A DNA stretch of 64,000 nt, taken from assembly GCA_045656145.1 (NCBI GenBank), contig JAZOQP010000013.1:5757-69756 (forward strand), in the 5' to 3' direction. Numbering within the stretch: position 1 is the first letter of the stretch; each line of letters opens with the position of its first letter. The position numbers and the translations under genes were made by a program. Below the pieces are notes generated by a model that searched no databases, was not told where the DNA came from, and worked only from the letters and a program-made list of their open reading frames with translations. This document shows, piece after piece, positions 39,619 through 48,267 of the stretch. The stretch is from SIG565 sp045656145. Its GTDB lineage: Bacteria > Bacillota > Clostridia > Oscillospirales > Acutalibacteraceae.

Positions 39619-40452
39619 ATGAAATTTAAAATTATTGCTGATTCTTCTTCAGATACAAAATTTATTGATGGTGTTTCTTTTTCTTCGGCGCCTCTTAAAA
39701 TAATAACAGAGAATAAAGAATATGTTGATGATGATAATTTGAATGTTACCGAGATGGTGGATGAATTATCATATTATAAGGGCAAATCCTCAACGGCTTG
39801 TCCAAGTGTTGAAGATTGGATGAGCCGATTTGATGATGCCGATTATATTTTTTGCGTAACAATAACAAGCGGACTTTCAGGCTCTTACAATTCGGCAAAT
39901 ATTGCAAAAAGTGAATATGAAGAGGCTAATCCTCATAAAAAAGTCTTTGTTATAGATTCGCTAACAGCCGGACCTGCTTTAAAGCTTATTATCGAAAAAT
40001 TGGCAGATTACATTAAAAAGGGCTTAGATTTCGATAAAATTTGCGAGAAGATTATGTTTTATAAGGAAAAATTAGGCACTTTATTTGTTCTCCAGTCTAT
40101 GCGTAATCTTGCCAATAATGGTAGGGTAAGTCCAATAGCCGCCAAGGCGGCGGGAATTTTGGGAATTCGCGCTATCGGAAAGGCAAGTGATATAGGTACT
40201 ATAGAATTGCTGGATAAAGCGAGAGGCCCCAAAAATGCGCTGAATAGTGTACTTATGCATATGGACAAAATGAGTTGGAAGGGTGGGGCTGTAAAAATCA
40301 GTCATTGCAATAATCTTACCGCCGCTAACGAACTTAAAAGTATGCTTGAGAAAAAGTTTAAAGTTATTAAAACCGAAATTATCAATTGTCAAGCCCTTTG
40401 TTCTTTCTATGCCGAAAAGGGCGGCCTTATAATTGGTTTTGAAAAAAATTAA
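39619..40452 (+). CDS. DegV/FakB family fatty-acid-binding protein (copy 2)
   Basis: 277 residues, distinct from its neighbour. Seen: KIIADSSSDTKFIDGVSFSS, KSSTACPSVEDWMSRF, TITSGLSGSYNSANIAK. It lacks the strong G-S-H-T-G-P-G ending of copy 1; its C-terminus reads LCSFYAEKGGLIIGFEKN. Two FakB-type proteins per genome usually differ in the chain type they bind, so the pair may handle saturated and unsaturated fatty acids. Confidence 0.88.
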   Translation: MKFKIIADSSSDTKFIDGVSFSSAPLKIITENKEYVDDDNLNVTEMVDELSYYKGKSSTACPSVEDWMSRFDDADYIFCVTITSGLSGSYNSANIAKSEYEEANPHKKVFVIDSLTAGPALKLIIEKLADYIKKGLDFDKICEKIMFYKEKLGTLFVLQSMRNLANNGRVSPIAAKAAGILGIRAIGKASDIGTIELLDKARGPKNALNSVLMHMDKMSWKGGAVKISHCNNLTAANELKSMLEKKFKVIKTEIINCQALCSFYAEKGGLIIGFEKN

Positions 40453-40458
40453 TAAAAC

Positions 40459-40494
40459 ACCCCATTTTAGTTAAAAATAAAACTGAAATGGGGT
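40459..40494 (+). other. Terminator-like hairpin directly ahead of spoVAC
   Basis: ACCCCATTTTAGTT (40459-40472) pairs along its full length with AACTGAAATGGGGT (40481-40494), one G-U pair, 8-base loop. The GGGG of the right arm is the only ribosome-site-like stretch before the ATG at 40501. Confidence 0.72.
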
Positions 40495-40500
40495 ATTTAT

Positions 40501-40944
40501 ATGAAAATAACAAAAAAAGAATACGATAAACTTGTAAAAAAAGCCTCTCCACCATCTCCAAAGGTTAAGAATTTTATTAAGGCGTTTATAATTGGCGGAA
40601 TAATTTGCCTTATAGGCCAACTTTTTTTAGAACTTTATAAGTCTTTAGGACTCGAAGAAAAGGTGGTTAAAATGTTAGTCCCCGTAACGCTTATCTTTTT
40701 AGCCGCCTTGCTTACAGGCCTAAAACTTTTTCATAAATTGGCAAAGCACGCGGGTGCAGGAACGCTCGTTCCCATAACCGGCTTTTCAAATGCAGTCTCT
40801 TCCCCCGCAATAGAGTTTAAAAAAGAGGGATGGATTTTGGGAGTTGGCGCAAAGATATTTACAATTGCGGGTCCCGTTATAGCATACGGTACATTGGCTA
40901 GCGTTTTGTATGGCGTAATTTATTGGGTATCAACTCTATTTTAA
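40501..40944 (+). CDS. spoVAC: Stage V sporulation protein AC
   Basis: 147-residue membrane protein needed for uptake of dipicolinic acid into the spore; SpoVAC acts as a mechanosensitive channel in Bacillus. Pattern: EYDKLVKKASPPSPKVKNFI, FIIGGIICLIGQLFLELY, GAGTLVPITGFSNAVSSPAI and EFKKEGWILGVGAKIF, all typical. Three or four membrane segments. The usual partners spoVAD and spoVAEB are not next to it. A strong hairpin covers its ribosome site. It is good evidence that the organism or its recent ancestors form spores. Confidence 0.9.
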   Translation: MKITKKEYDKLVKKASPPSPKVKNFIKAFIIGGIICLIGQLFLELYKSLGLEEKVVKMLVPVTLIFLAALLTGLKLFHKLAKHAGAGTLVPITGFSNAVSSPAIEFKKEGWILGVGAKIFTIAGPVIAYGTLASVLYGVIYWVSTLF

Positions 40945-40945
40945 A

Positions 40946-40978
40946 AGAAAAGGCTTGACCGATTGGTCAAGCCTTTTT
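40946..40978. terminator. Bidirectional terminator between spoVAC and the rhamnosidase
   Basis: AAAGGCTTGACC (40949-40960) pairs with GGTCAAGCCTTT (40965-40976). The stop codon of the rhamnosidase gene lies in the stem. Confidence 0.88.
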
Positions 40979-43252
40979 GTTATTTTTTATTACCTTAAAT
41001 GTTCCGCATTTAAGTTCAGTTTTGATATTTCCATTTTCAAAAGCGTATCCGCTAGGCAGTTTAATGGTGCCGTAAAAATCGCCTGTAAAAGAAACGTTTA
41101 TTAAAACATCATTTTCATTTCTTTCCCATTTCACCTTGAAATCTCCAACTGTGCTTTTATGGGAGGCTTCAACAAAATTCAACTTTTCAACAAAGCAGGG
41201 GGATAGGTCGATATTCTTAATATCTTTGGCGGTTGGGTTAATTTTAATACCCGCTAGGCAACTATAGAACCAACCCGAAATATCACAGAAACAGTGATGG
41301 TTAAGGGAAGTCATTGGTCTAAAGCCTGGCACAATAAACTGCTCGGGCAGGGTTGTAAGCCCAATTCCTATTGCCCATGCAAAAGATGGGTGCTCGGGTC
41401 TTGTTACCATATTAAAGGCTAAATCGTAATATCCGTTTTCGGATAAAACCCTGTAAATTACTCTGGAGCCAAACATACCAACATTAACATTGCCTCCATT
41501 ATCATTGATAAGCTTCACAAGGTTTTTAATTGCCTTTTCTTTTTCATTTTCATTATATATTCCATAATAAATTGCCATTGCCTGACAGGTCTGCTTATTA
41601 TAAATGGTGCTGCATGTATCAAGGTTTATATACTGCTTTCTAACGCCTTCTTTGGCGCGGTTAGCAAGATTTAGAGCATATTCTTTTTGCTCTGGGAGGC
41701 CTAAAATATCGAATATTTCGGCAGCGCGGTAAGCTAAAACCGCTAAAATCATAGTTGTAATAAAAGGTCTGGTTTCTTTATCTGCACCTGCATCATCGTT
41801 AGGAACGCACCAATCACCAAGACCAAAGTGAAGAATATCATCGGCGGCGAGTTTCTGATAGCAGTTGGTTAAATATCTCATAATTGGAGAAACCGCATCC
41901 TGTAAAATGGCTTTATCTCCATAAAATTTATATAGATGATAGGGTAGATTAATAACAATTCCATCCCAAGCAGGACCATAAGGGTTTCCGTCTCCTGAAT
42001 AGTAACCCCAACCACCTGTTGGAACAATACCCGGCAATTCACCCTTTTCATTTATGGTTTTATAGATGTTTCTAAGCCATTCGCGGTAATCGGTGCCGGC
42101 ATCAAAATTGCATAAAATTTGTTCGGCAGAAAGGGAGGCATCACCCGTCCAACCATGTTTTTCGCGTTGCGGACAATCGGTGGGGAAATAATAGAAGTTT
42201 GCAAGGTCGGTTCTAATAACCATTTCTTGAAGTGTGTTTAAAATTTCGTTATCGCATTTAAAAGAGCCTATTTGATCAAATGAAGAACTCATTTCATAAT
42301 AGGTGAGCAGGTCTTTTGTGGCCTGTTCCTTAGTTAAACCAATAACCTCCACATATCTGAATCCATGGTATGTAAAGTGGGGCATGTAGGTATCTTTCTT
42401 ATCCCCTGAGCAATATAAAATATCCTCTTGGAAATGGTTGTTTGGATTTTTGTTGAAACTAAAACGAATGTTATCATAGTGGGGCTTACCTTCATATAAT
42501 GTTTCAAAATATTTAAAGGTAACCTTTTGTCCCTTAGCGCCGTTTATGTTAATTTCGCATAGACCTGCGGAGTTAACGCCAAAATCATAAACGTAATTTC
42601 CATTAATTTCGGTAATGGAAACAGGTGTTATTTTGTTTCTTATCTTTATGGGGGATGCTTCGCAAAGTCTGGTTTCTCCTATAGGTGTTGGAGCATTAAT
42701 GGCAAAATTCCAAGCGCTATCATCAAAATTGGGTAAATTCCAGCCTTCAATTTCCTTAGAAGCATCATAATATTCGCCCATTATAACATCATCAAACAGT
42801 ATCGGCGAGGGCGCAGTTTTAACAGAGGTGTCTGAAATTATATCTTCTGTAGAGCCATCGGTATATTCTATGTTTAAAGAAAATGCAACCTGCGGAGAAG
42901 AGCGCCAAATTGCTTTATCGAAATCCCAAATATAGCCGCCCAAAAAGTTTTGCATACCATTACCGAGCAATAATCCAATAACATTTTTGCCGCTTTGAAG
43001 CAATTCGGTAATATCATACTTATCGTAATATACAATATCTGTAGGAGCACTTCTATAGGGCGCTAATAATCCCTTTGTGATATTTGTGCCGTTAATATAA
43101 ATTTCATAGTGGCCTAGCGCTGTGATAATAATTTCGGCCTTTTTAACTTCCTTTTTAATTTCAAAGTTTTTTCTGAAATAGGGGGCCGGAACATACTCTT
43201 CAAAGGTTGTGAATTTCTCGGTTGCTCTAATGAAATTTTTTGGAAATTGCAT
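40967..43252 (-). CDS. GH78 alpha-L-rhamnosidase
   Basis: 761 residues, cleaving terminal alpha-L-rhamnose from glycosides. N-terminal beta domains (FRKNFEIKKEVKKAEIIITA, LGHYEIYINGTNITKGLLAPY), then the (alpha/alpha)6 barrel with the acid motif FPTDCPQREKHGWTGDASLS and TEHPSF-like MVTRPEHPSFAWAIGIG, and a C-terminal beta sandwich. No signal peptide, so it acts on imported rhamnosides. An EamA transporter gene lies just upstream on the same strand. The start at 43252 has GAGGTGATATT ahead, a spacing repeated elsewhere in the window. Confidence 0.93.
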   Translation of the reverse strand: MQFPKNFIRATEKFTTFEEYVPAPYFRKNFEIKKEVKKAEIIITALGHYEIYINGTNITKGLLAPYRSAPTDIVYYDKYDITELLQSGKNVIGLLLGNGMQNFLGGYIWDFDKAIWRSSPQVAFSLNIEYTDGSTEDIISDTSVKTAPSPILFDDVIMGEYYDASKEIEGWNLPNFDDSAWNFAINAPTPIGETRLCEASPIKIRNKITPVSITEINGNYVYDFGVNSAGLCEININGAKGQKVTFKYFETLYEGKPHYDNIRFSFNKNPNNHFQEDILYCSGDKKDTYMPHFTYHGFRYVEVIGLTKEQATKDLLTYYEMSSSFDQIGSFKCDNEILNTLQEMVIRTDLANFYYFPTDCPQREKHGWTGDASLSAEQILCNFDAGTDYREWLRNIYKTINEKGELPGIVPTGGWGYYSGDGNPYGPAWDGIVINLPYHLYKFYGDKAILQDAVSPIMRYLTNCYQKLAADDILHFGLGDWCVPNDDAGADKETRPFITTMILAVLAYRAAEIFDILGLPEQKEYALNLANRAKEGVRKQYINLDTCSTIYNKQTCQAMAIYYGIYNENEKEKAIKNLVKLINDNGGNVNVGMFGSRVIYRVLSENGYYDLAFNMVTRPEHPSFAWAIGIGLTTLPEQFIVPGFRPMTSLNHHCFCDISGWFYSCLAGIKINPTAKDIKNIDLSPCFVEKLNFVEASHKSTVGDFKVKWERNENDVLINVSFTGDFYGTIKLPSGYAFENGNIKTELKCGTFKVIKNNKKA

Positions 43253-43281
43253 AATATCACCTCATAAAATTTTCTTTAAAA

Positions 43282-43310
43282 ATTTTAGCATAAGCCTATA
43301 TTAAAGTCAA
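43282..43310 (-). promoter_or_regulatory. Promoter of the rhamnosidase gene
   Basis: On the minus strand TTGACT (43310-43305, overlapping the stop of the EamA gene), 17-base spacer, TAAAAT (43287-43282). Confidence 0.75.
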
Positions 43311-44206
43311 TTAAAATTAGCTTTCTTTTTATTTTTAACTATATCGAAAACGGTAGTTAAAATGCTTGCAATTATAACCAAAACCGTGCCGATTATCAAA
43401 CGAATTCCGAGTGGTTCTCCAAAAACAATAAAACCGATTATAACGCTTGTAGCGAGTTCTATCGTGCTTAAAATCGAGGCGAGTTCTCCGCCAATTATCA
43501 GAGCGCTTTGCTGGAATAACACAAATGCGCCGATAGTAACAAGCAAGGAAAATATAATGGATAGTGCCAGCCCGAAAAATGAGGATGGCAAAGTAAGCGA
43601 GTTGGAGGCTAAGCAAAAAATAAAAGTTAATAAACTGCCTATAGTTACCACATAAAAGGAAAGCAGTAGCCCCGGGATATTGTATTTTTTAAAGCGAGAA
43701 AGCATAAGAATATAAACCGTTATGGCGATTGCCGAAGAAAAGGAAAGGGCAATTCCGGGGAAATTAAGTTTAACTTCGGGCGAATAAAACAAAGCTATTC
43801 CTATAACGCAGAGCACAACCGAAATAATGGTGGCGATATTACCTTTAGTTTTAAAAAACAAAATTGAAGCAATTATCACAAGGGCAGGATAAGCGAAATG
43901 AAAAACAGTTGCCGCCCCGGAGGGAATAAAGTTGTAAGAACTGAGAAGTAAAAGAGGGGTTAAAAAGCAACCGAATAAAGAAGTCAAAGTGATTTTAGGC
44001 AAAAGCTTTATATCAATTTTAAGGGTTTTTGCTTCCCTAAAAGCTAAAAATCCAAGGGGAATAACAGCAAAAAAATTGCGGAAGAAAACAAGTGTTATGG
44101 GGTTTACACCATCGTCATAGATGTAACTTGACATAAGCGGCATACAGCCATATATAACTGCGCTTAGAATCGCAAAAGCGTAGCCCTTTATAATTTTTGA
44201 ACTCAT
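43307..44206 (-). CDS. EamA-family (DMT) transporter
   Basis: 299 residues, about ten membrane helices in two EamA repeats (first near GYAFAILSAVIYGCMPLMSS, second near KLNFPGIALSFSSAIAITVY and the typical PLGIRLIIGTVLVIIAS end). Drug/metabolite transporter superfamily; substrate unknown, commonly export or exchange of amino acids or sugars. AGGAGG is present before the ATG. It precedes the rhamnosidase gene by 54 bases, which also has its own promoter. Confidence 0.9.
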   Translation of the reverse strand: MSSKIIKGYAFAILSAVIYGCMPLMSSYIYDDGVNPITLVFFRNFFAVIPLGFLAFREAKTLKIDIKLLPKITLTSLFGCFLTPLLLLSSYNFIPSGAATVFHFAYPALVIIASILFFKTKGNIATIISVVLCVIGIALFYSPEVKLNFPGIALSFSSAIAITVYILMLSRFKKYNIPGLLLSFYVVTIGSLLTFIFCLASNSLTLPSSFFGLALSIIFSLLVTIGAFVLFQQSALIIGGELASILSTIELATSVIIGFIVFGEPLGIRLIIGTVLVIIASILTTVFDIVKNKKKANFN

Positions 44207-44280
44207 TTCTTTTTACCTCCTTTAAACAAGCGTATTCTACCATAGAAAAAACGTTAAATCAATATATTATTGACGAATGT

Positions 44281-44309
44281 TTGAAAAATTAAAAAGTTTA
44301 TATTATAAT
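44281..44309 (+). promoter_or_regulatory. Promoter of the YtqA-type radical SAM gene
   Basis: TTGAAA (44281-44286), 17-base spacer, TATAAT (44304-44309). It rules out the upstream in-frame ATG at 44312 as a start. Confidence 0.8.
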
Positions 44310-44338
44310 TAATGTATCATCTGCTTCGGGGTGTGGCT

Positions 44339-45199
44339 ATGTATAAATCGACAAATGAATATTATAAGGAGAAATATGGCTCTAAAGTTTATAAGCTATC
44401 AATCGATGGTGGCTTCACCTGTCCTAACCGCGATGGAACGGTTGGGGATAGGGGCTGTATTTTTTGCAGCGAGTGCGGCAGTGGAGAATTTGCCGAAAGT
44501 GGCGATAATATTGCGCTATTGCTTAAAAAAGCAAAAAAGAGGGTAGAGGCTAAGAATAAAGGCGGTAAATATATCGCATATTTTCAATCATACTCAAACA
44601 CCTATGGCTCTATTGATAAACTTAAAAAAGTATTTTATGAGGCTATTAAACCTGATTTTATCGTGGGGCTTAATATTGCAACAAGACCCGACTGCTTGGA
44701 AAATGAAAAAATCGAGCTATTATCTGCGTTAAATAAAATTAAACCCGTAACGGTTGAACTCGGCCTTCAAACAATAAATGATGAAGTAGCGCAATATATA
44801 AGGCGAGGATATAAAAACGAAATTTACTTCGATGCGGTAAAAAGACTTCAGAAAAGCGGTATTGAGGTAATAACCCATATAATAATAGGGCTTCCTGACG
44901 ATAACCCGGTTAACACAACCCTGGCGGCAGTTAAGGCTAATACCAACGGCGTTAAATTCCATCTTCTTCATATTTTAAAGGGCACCGATTTGGAAAAGGA
45001 ATATAAAAACGGAAACATTAAGGAATTAACACTTGAAGAGTATGCCGAGATTTTAAAGCAATGCATATCCGCTTTACCCCAAAGTATAGTTGTTCACAGA
45101 ATAACAGGGGATGGCGCTAAAAAAGATTTAGTAGCGCCGCTTTGGTCGGCCGATAAAAAGAAAACATTAAATTACCTAAAAGAATATTTGCAAAAATAA
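44339..45199 (+). CDS. Radical SAM protein, YtqA/TIGR01212 family
   Basis: 286 residues from the ATG at 44339 with GGGGTG ahead. The cluster Cys are spaced in the unusual form of this family: FTCPNRDGTVGDRGCIFCS (C-x12-C-x2-C), then GSGEF. TIM-barrel motifs include YIAYFQSYSNTYG, NIATRPDCL and ELGLQTINDEVAQYIRRGY. Close to Elp3-like radical SAM enzymes; the substrate is not known to me, though a tRNA or RNA role has been proposed for the family. Single-gene transcript. Confidence 0.9.
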   Translation: MYKSTNEYYKEKYGSKVYKLSIDGGFTCPNRDGTVGDRGCIFCSECGSGEFAESGDNIALLLKKAKKRVEAKNKGGKYIAYFQSYSNTYGSIDKLKKVFYEAIKPDFIVGLNIATRPDCLENEKIELLSALNKIKPVTVELGLQTINDEVAQYIRRGYKNEIYFDAVKRLQKSGIEVITHIIIGLPDDNPVNTTLAAVKANTNGVKFHLLHILKGTDLEKEYKNGNIKELTLEEYAEILKQCISALPQSIVVHRITGDGAKKDLVAPLWSADKKKTLNYLKEYLQK

Positions 45200-45224
45200 A
45201 ACCGCGTTTTAAAACGCGGTTTTT
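45197..45224. terminator. Bidirectional terminator
   Basis: Perfect palindrome around AAAACCGCGTTTT / AAAACGCGGTTTT, flanked by A and T runs, shared by the YtqA gene and the convergent zinc-ribbon gene. Confidence 0.85.
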
Positions 45225-45228
45225 AACA

Positions 45229-45849
45229 TTATTTATCCCATTTTTCAATTGCTCTTATTCTTCTTATAACTTCGCTTTTCATAATACCCAAATCTTCTGA
45301 ACTGTTTTTAATCAGTTTTTTCAGATTCAGCAGTAAACTAAGTTCATAGAAAAGGAAAATTAAAACAAAAATAATATCGGCTGTGTTAAATTTAAAGATA
45401 TATTTTTTACTTATGAGAAAAACAATTAATGTTAATAAAACAAATAGGGGATAGAGCCATTTTGAAATACCGAGCCTTTGCTTGTTAGAGCGAATCGAAA
45501 CCTTGGTTTTTCCGTATTCCTCATAGATTTCTCCTGATACATAAAAAAACTTTTCGCTATCAGATGGAATAACCTCAAATTCTCCCGTTTTTTTGCAAAT
45601 GAATTCAATTTCCTGGCCGTTATTTAGAGTATCCCTGCATTTTCCGGCAAGTTGCATTAGTCTATTAATTGCAGTTTCTTTATCAACATTGCATTCTATG
45701 GTGCTGCTATCGATGTATGCTTCGGGATTAAGAGTGCCTTTTTGCACTTTTTTTGCAACAAAGCCTGATAGTTCTCTATCACAATTTTTGCAATAACCCG
45801 TCTTGTTAAACAGATTGAGAGTTCCGCAATATTCACATTTGTATTTCAA
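45229..45849 (-). CDS. Zinc-ribbon membrane protein, function unknown
   Basis: About 206 residues. N-terminal zinc ribbon with CEYCG and YCKNCDREL (two C-x2-C pairs about 13 residues apart), a soluble middle part, then two hydrophobic helices (about residues 136-150 and 157-176) and a charged tail. I prefer a TTG start at 45849, because GGTGATATT lies directly ahead, the same spacing as before two other starts here; an upstream GTG at 45861 lacks a site. Not recognised as a named family. Confidence 0.65.
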   Translation of the reverse strand: MKYKCEYCGTLNLFNKTGYCKNCDRELSGFVAKKVQKGTLNPEAYIDSSTIECNVDKETAINRLMQLAGKCRDTLNNGQEIEFICKKTGEFEVIPSDSEKFFYVSGEIYEEYGKTKVSIRSNKQRLGISKWLYPLFVLLTLIVFLISKKYIFKFNTADIIFVLIFLFYELSLLLNLKKLIKNSSEDLGIMKSEVIRRIRAIEKWDK

Positions 45850-45938
45850 AATATCACCCACTTTTTCATTATTTTAACATAAGGCAAAAAACGTGTAAAT
45901 ATTTTTTTGAAATTTTAAAGAGTTTTTTATTAAATTTG

Positions 45939-45967
45939 TTGACATTTGAAGCAGGGTGTGGTAAATT
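45939..45967 (+). promoter_or_regulatory. Promoter of the capsule regulatory operon
   Basis: Perfect TTGACA (45939-45944), 17-base spacer, TAAATT (45962-45967), followed by a leader of about 50 bases. Confidence 0.78.
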
Positions 45968-46026
45968 TATAAAGGTATTAAATATTCAAAATAGGATAGT
46001 TATGTAAAATATTGGGAGTAGTATAT

Positions 46027-47520
46027 ATGGATTCACTTAAAAAAACAAACCTTAATGAAGAACAGGCAATTGATTTAAGAAAGCTTATAATGGCGGTTGT
46101 ACATAGATTGTGGGCAGTAATTTTAGCTGCAATAATCGGTGCCAGCGCAGCCTTTTTTGCAACCTCTTATTTTATCACACCTAAGTATCGCGCTTCTGCG
46201 CTTTTCTATGTTAACGGTAATACATTATCGGTAGGCTCGGTAACGCTCGGAGATATCTCCCTAGCTAAGAGCCTTGTTGATTCATATATTGTTATTTTAA
46301 AAAGCCGTGAGTCTCTCAATGCAGTAATAGATTATGCCGAACTTGATTATACCTATTCCGAACTTAACTCAATGGTAACCGCTTCGGCAGTTAATGAAAC
46401 CGAAATCTTCCAGGTGTCAGTTACAAGTTCTGATCCACAGGAAGCCGAGAAAATAGCAAATGCAGTAGCATATATTTTGCCTAAGCGTATTTCAGGTATT
46501 ATCGAAGGCACCGAGGCTAAGATTGTTGACTATGCCGTAGCTCCTTCTGCTCCTTTCTCCCCAAATTATAGCAAAAACACTATCTTAGGTTTCTTAGCGG
46601 GTGCTGTGGTGGCAGCTGCAGTTATAGTTGTTATAGAATTGCTTGATGTAACCGTTCGTTCCGAAGAGGATATCGAAGGCGTTACAACATTGCCTATCCT
46701 TGCAGTTGTTCCCGATATGAACCTTGCAGGTAAAAATGCGCTTAATGATAGAGCGTTTGTTGGTAATAAAATCAGCTTTGCCGCATCTGAAGCATATAAG
46801 CTTCTCAGAACAAAGCTTTCCTTCTCATTTACCGATGAAAAATCTTGCCATGTTATCGGTATTTCAAGTTCTATCGCAGGTGAAGGTAAGTCTATAACAT
46901 CTGTTAACCTTGCAAACAGCTTAGCTCAGCTTGATAAAAAGGTGCTTTTAATTGATGGAGACCTTCGTCGTCCTTCGGTTTATAAGAAATTAGGAATTAA
47001 GAAATCCAGTGGTTTATCTGAGTATTTAACAGGTCAGTTAAAGCTTAATGAAGTTGTAGCTCCTTATTATTTTAAGGATGCAACAACCTCTTTCGATGTT
47101 ATTGTATCAGGCGAAAATCCGCCTAACCCAATGGAACTTATGAGTTCTGAAAAGATGACCGCAACTATTGATAAACTCCGTGATGTTTATGAATATATTA
47201 TTGTCGACCTTCCGCCTATTTGCGAAGTTGGTGATGCTTTGGCTGTAGCCGATTATGTAGATGGCGTTCTCTTAGTATCGCGTCAGAATTACTGTAACAC
47301 AGTTGTATTAACAAATGCTGTAACCCAGTTCCAGTTTGTTGATACAAAGCTTATTGGCGTTGTGTTTAACTGCTCTAAGGAGAGAAACACAAGCTATGGT
47401 AAGTATAAGCGTTACTATAAGTATAGAGGTTATTACCGCAAGGCCTATGCTGCTGCAATGAAGAAAACAAAGGAGCAGTTAGCCGAAAAGGCTGCAGAAG
47501 AAAACGGGGCTAATGAATAA
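46027..47520 (+). CDS. Fused chain-length regulator and BY-type tyrosine kinase (CpsC-CpsD type)
   Basis: 497 residues. N-terminal Wzz domain with two helices (about residues 25-50 and 180-205) around an outside loop, controlling polymer length; then a bacterial tyrosine kinase with Walker A SSIAGEGKS (281-289), Walker A' VLLIDGDLRRP (D310, D312) and Walker B YIIVDLPP (D394), and a Tyr-rich tail (YGKYKRYYKYRGYYRKAY) for autophosphorylation. In many Gram-positive bacteria the two parts are separate proteins; here they are one chain. ATG at 46027 with GGGAG 8 bases ahead. It overlaps the phosphatase gene by 8 bases. Confidence 0.93.
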   Translation: MDSLKKTNLNEEQAIDLRKLIMAVVHRLWAVILAAIIGASAAFFATSYFITPKYRASALFYVNGNTLSVGSVTLGDISLAKSLVDSYIVILKSRESLNAVIDYAELDYTYSELNSMVTASAVNETEIFQVSVTSSDPQEAEKIANAVAYILPKRISGIIEGTEAKIVDYAVAPSAPFSPNYSKNTILGFLAGAVVAAAVIVVIELLDVTVRSEEDIEGVTTLPILAVVPDMNLAGKNALNDRAFVGNKISFAASEAYKLLRTKLSFSFTDEKSCHVIGISSSIAGEGKSITSVNLANSLAQLDKKVLLIDGDLRRPSVYKKLGIKKSSGLSEYLTGQLKLNEVVAPYYFKDATTSFDVIVSGENPPNPMELMSSEKMTATIDKLRDVYEYIIVDLPPICEVGDALAVADYVDGVLLVSRQNYCNTVVLTNAVTQFQFVDTKLIGVVFNCSKERNTSYGKYKRYYKYRGYYRKAYAAAMKKTKEQLAEKAAEENGANE

Positions 47521-48244
47521 ACTCTCGGTTGATTTCCATACCCATATTTTAGCGCATATCGATGATGGGAGTTCTTCCTCTGCTGAATCGATTCAAATGC
47601 TAAAGCAAGAGTATTCAGATGGTGTAAAAACCGTAATTGCAACCCCTCATTTTTATGCAGATATAGATAGGCCCGAAAGATTTTTAGAAAAGCGCGAAGA
47701 GGCATATAATAGATTAATGGAAAAATTAGAGGGCGAAGAAAATGTGCCCGAAATTGTGCTTGGCGCTGAGGTTTTCTATTTCGATGGAATAGAAGACTGG
47801 GATATTCTCCCAAAACTTACTCTTGGTAATTCAAATTGTATTCTTATTGAATTGAATCGTTCATCAATTAACGATTCGGTTCTTGATAGTTTGGCAGATT
47901 TTAAAAATAAAACAGGTTTAACCCCCGTTATAGCGCATATTGACCGCTATATTTCGGCATTTAAAACTTATGGTCTGCCCGAAATTCTTTCAGAAATGGA
48001 AGTTTTTGTTCAAATGAACACATCGTTTTTAATGAGTTTTCCTGAATCTATCAGGGCTATTAAGCTTTTGAAAAATGAGCAGGTTCATTTGCTCGGTTCC
48101 GATTGCCATAATTTAACCTCTCGTGTGCCCAATATGGCAAAGGCACAAGAAATCATATTAAAAAAATCGGGAGAGAAAACTCTTAATCGATTAGTTGAGT
48201 TTGAAAATCAGTTCTTAACTGATTTAGGCTTAGCTACGAAATAA
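47513..48244 (+). CDS. Tyrosine-protein phosphatase, CpsB/CapC PHP type
   Basis: Metal-dependent PHP-fold phosphatase that removes phosphate from the kinase tail. Metal ligands are visible in order: DFHTHILAHIDDG (residues 7-19), IATPHFY, GAEVFYFDG, IAHIDRY and LGSDCHN. 243 residues. Its ATG lies in the end of the kinase gene (GGGG site), so kinase and phosphatase are made together. Confidence 0.94.
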   Translation: MNKLSVDFHTHILAHIDDGSSSSAESIQMLKQEYSDGVKTVIATPHFYADIDRPERFLEKREEAYNRLMEKLEGEENVPEIVLGAEVFYFDGIEDWDILPKLTLGNSNCILIELNRSSINDSVLDSLADFKNKTGLTPVIAHIDRYISAFKTYGLPEILSEMEVFVQMNTSFLMSFPESIRAIKLLKNEQVHLLGSDCHNLTSRVPNMAKAQEIILKKSGEKTLNRLVEFENQFLTDLGLATK

Positions 48245-48267
48245 ATATTTTTTAAGGAGAAAAAGAA

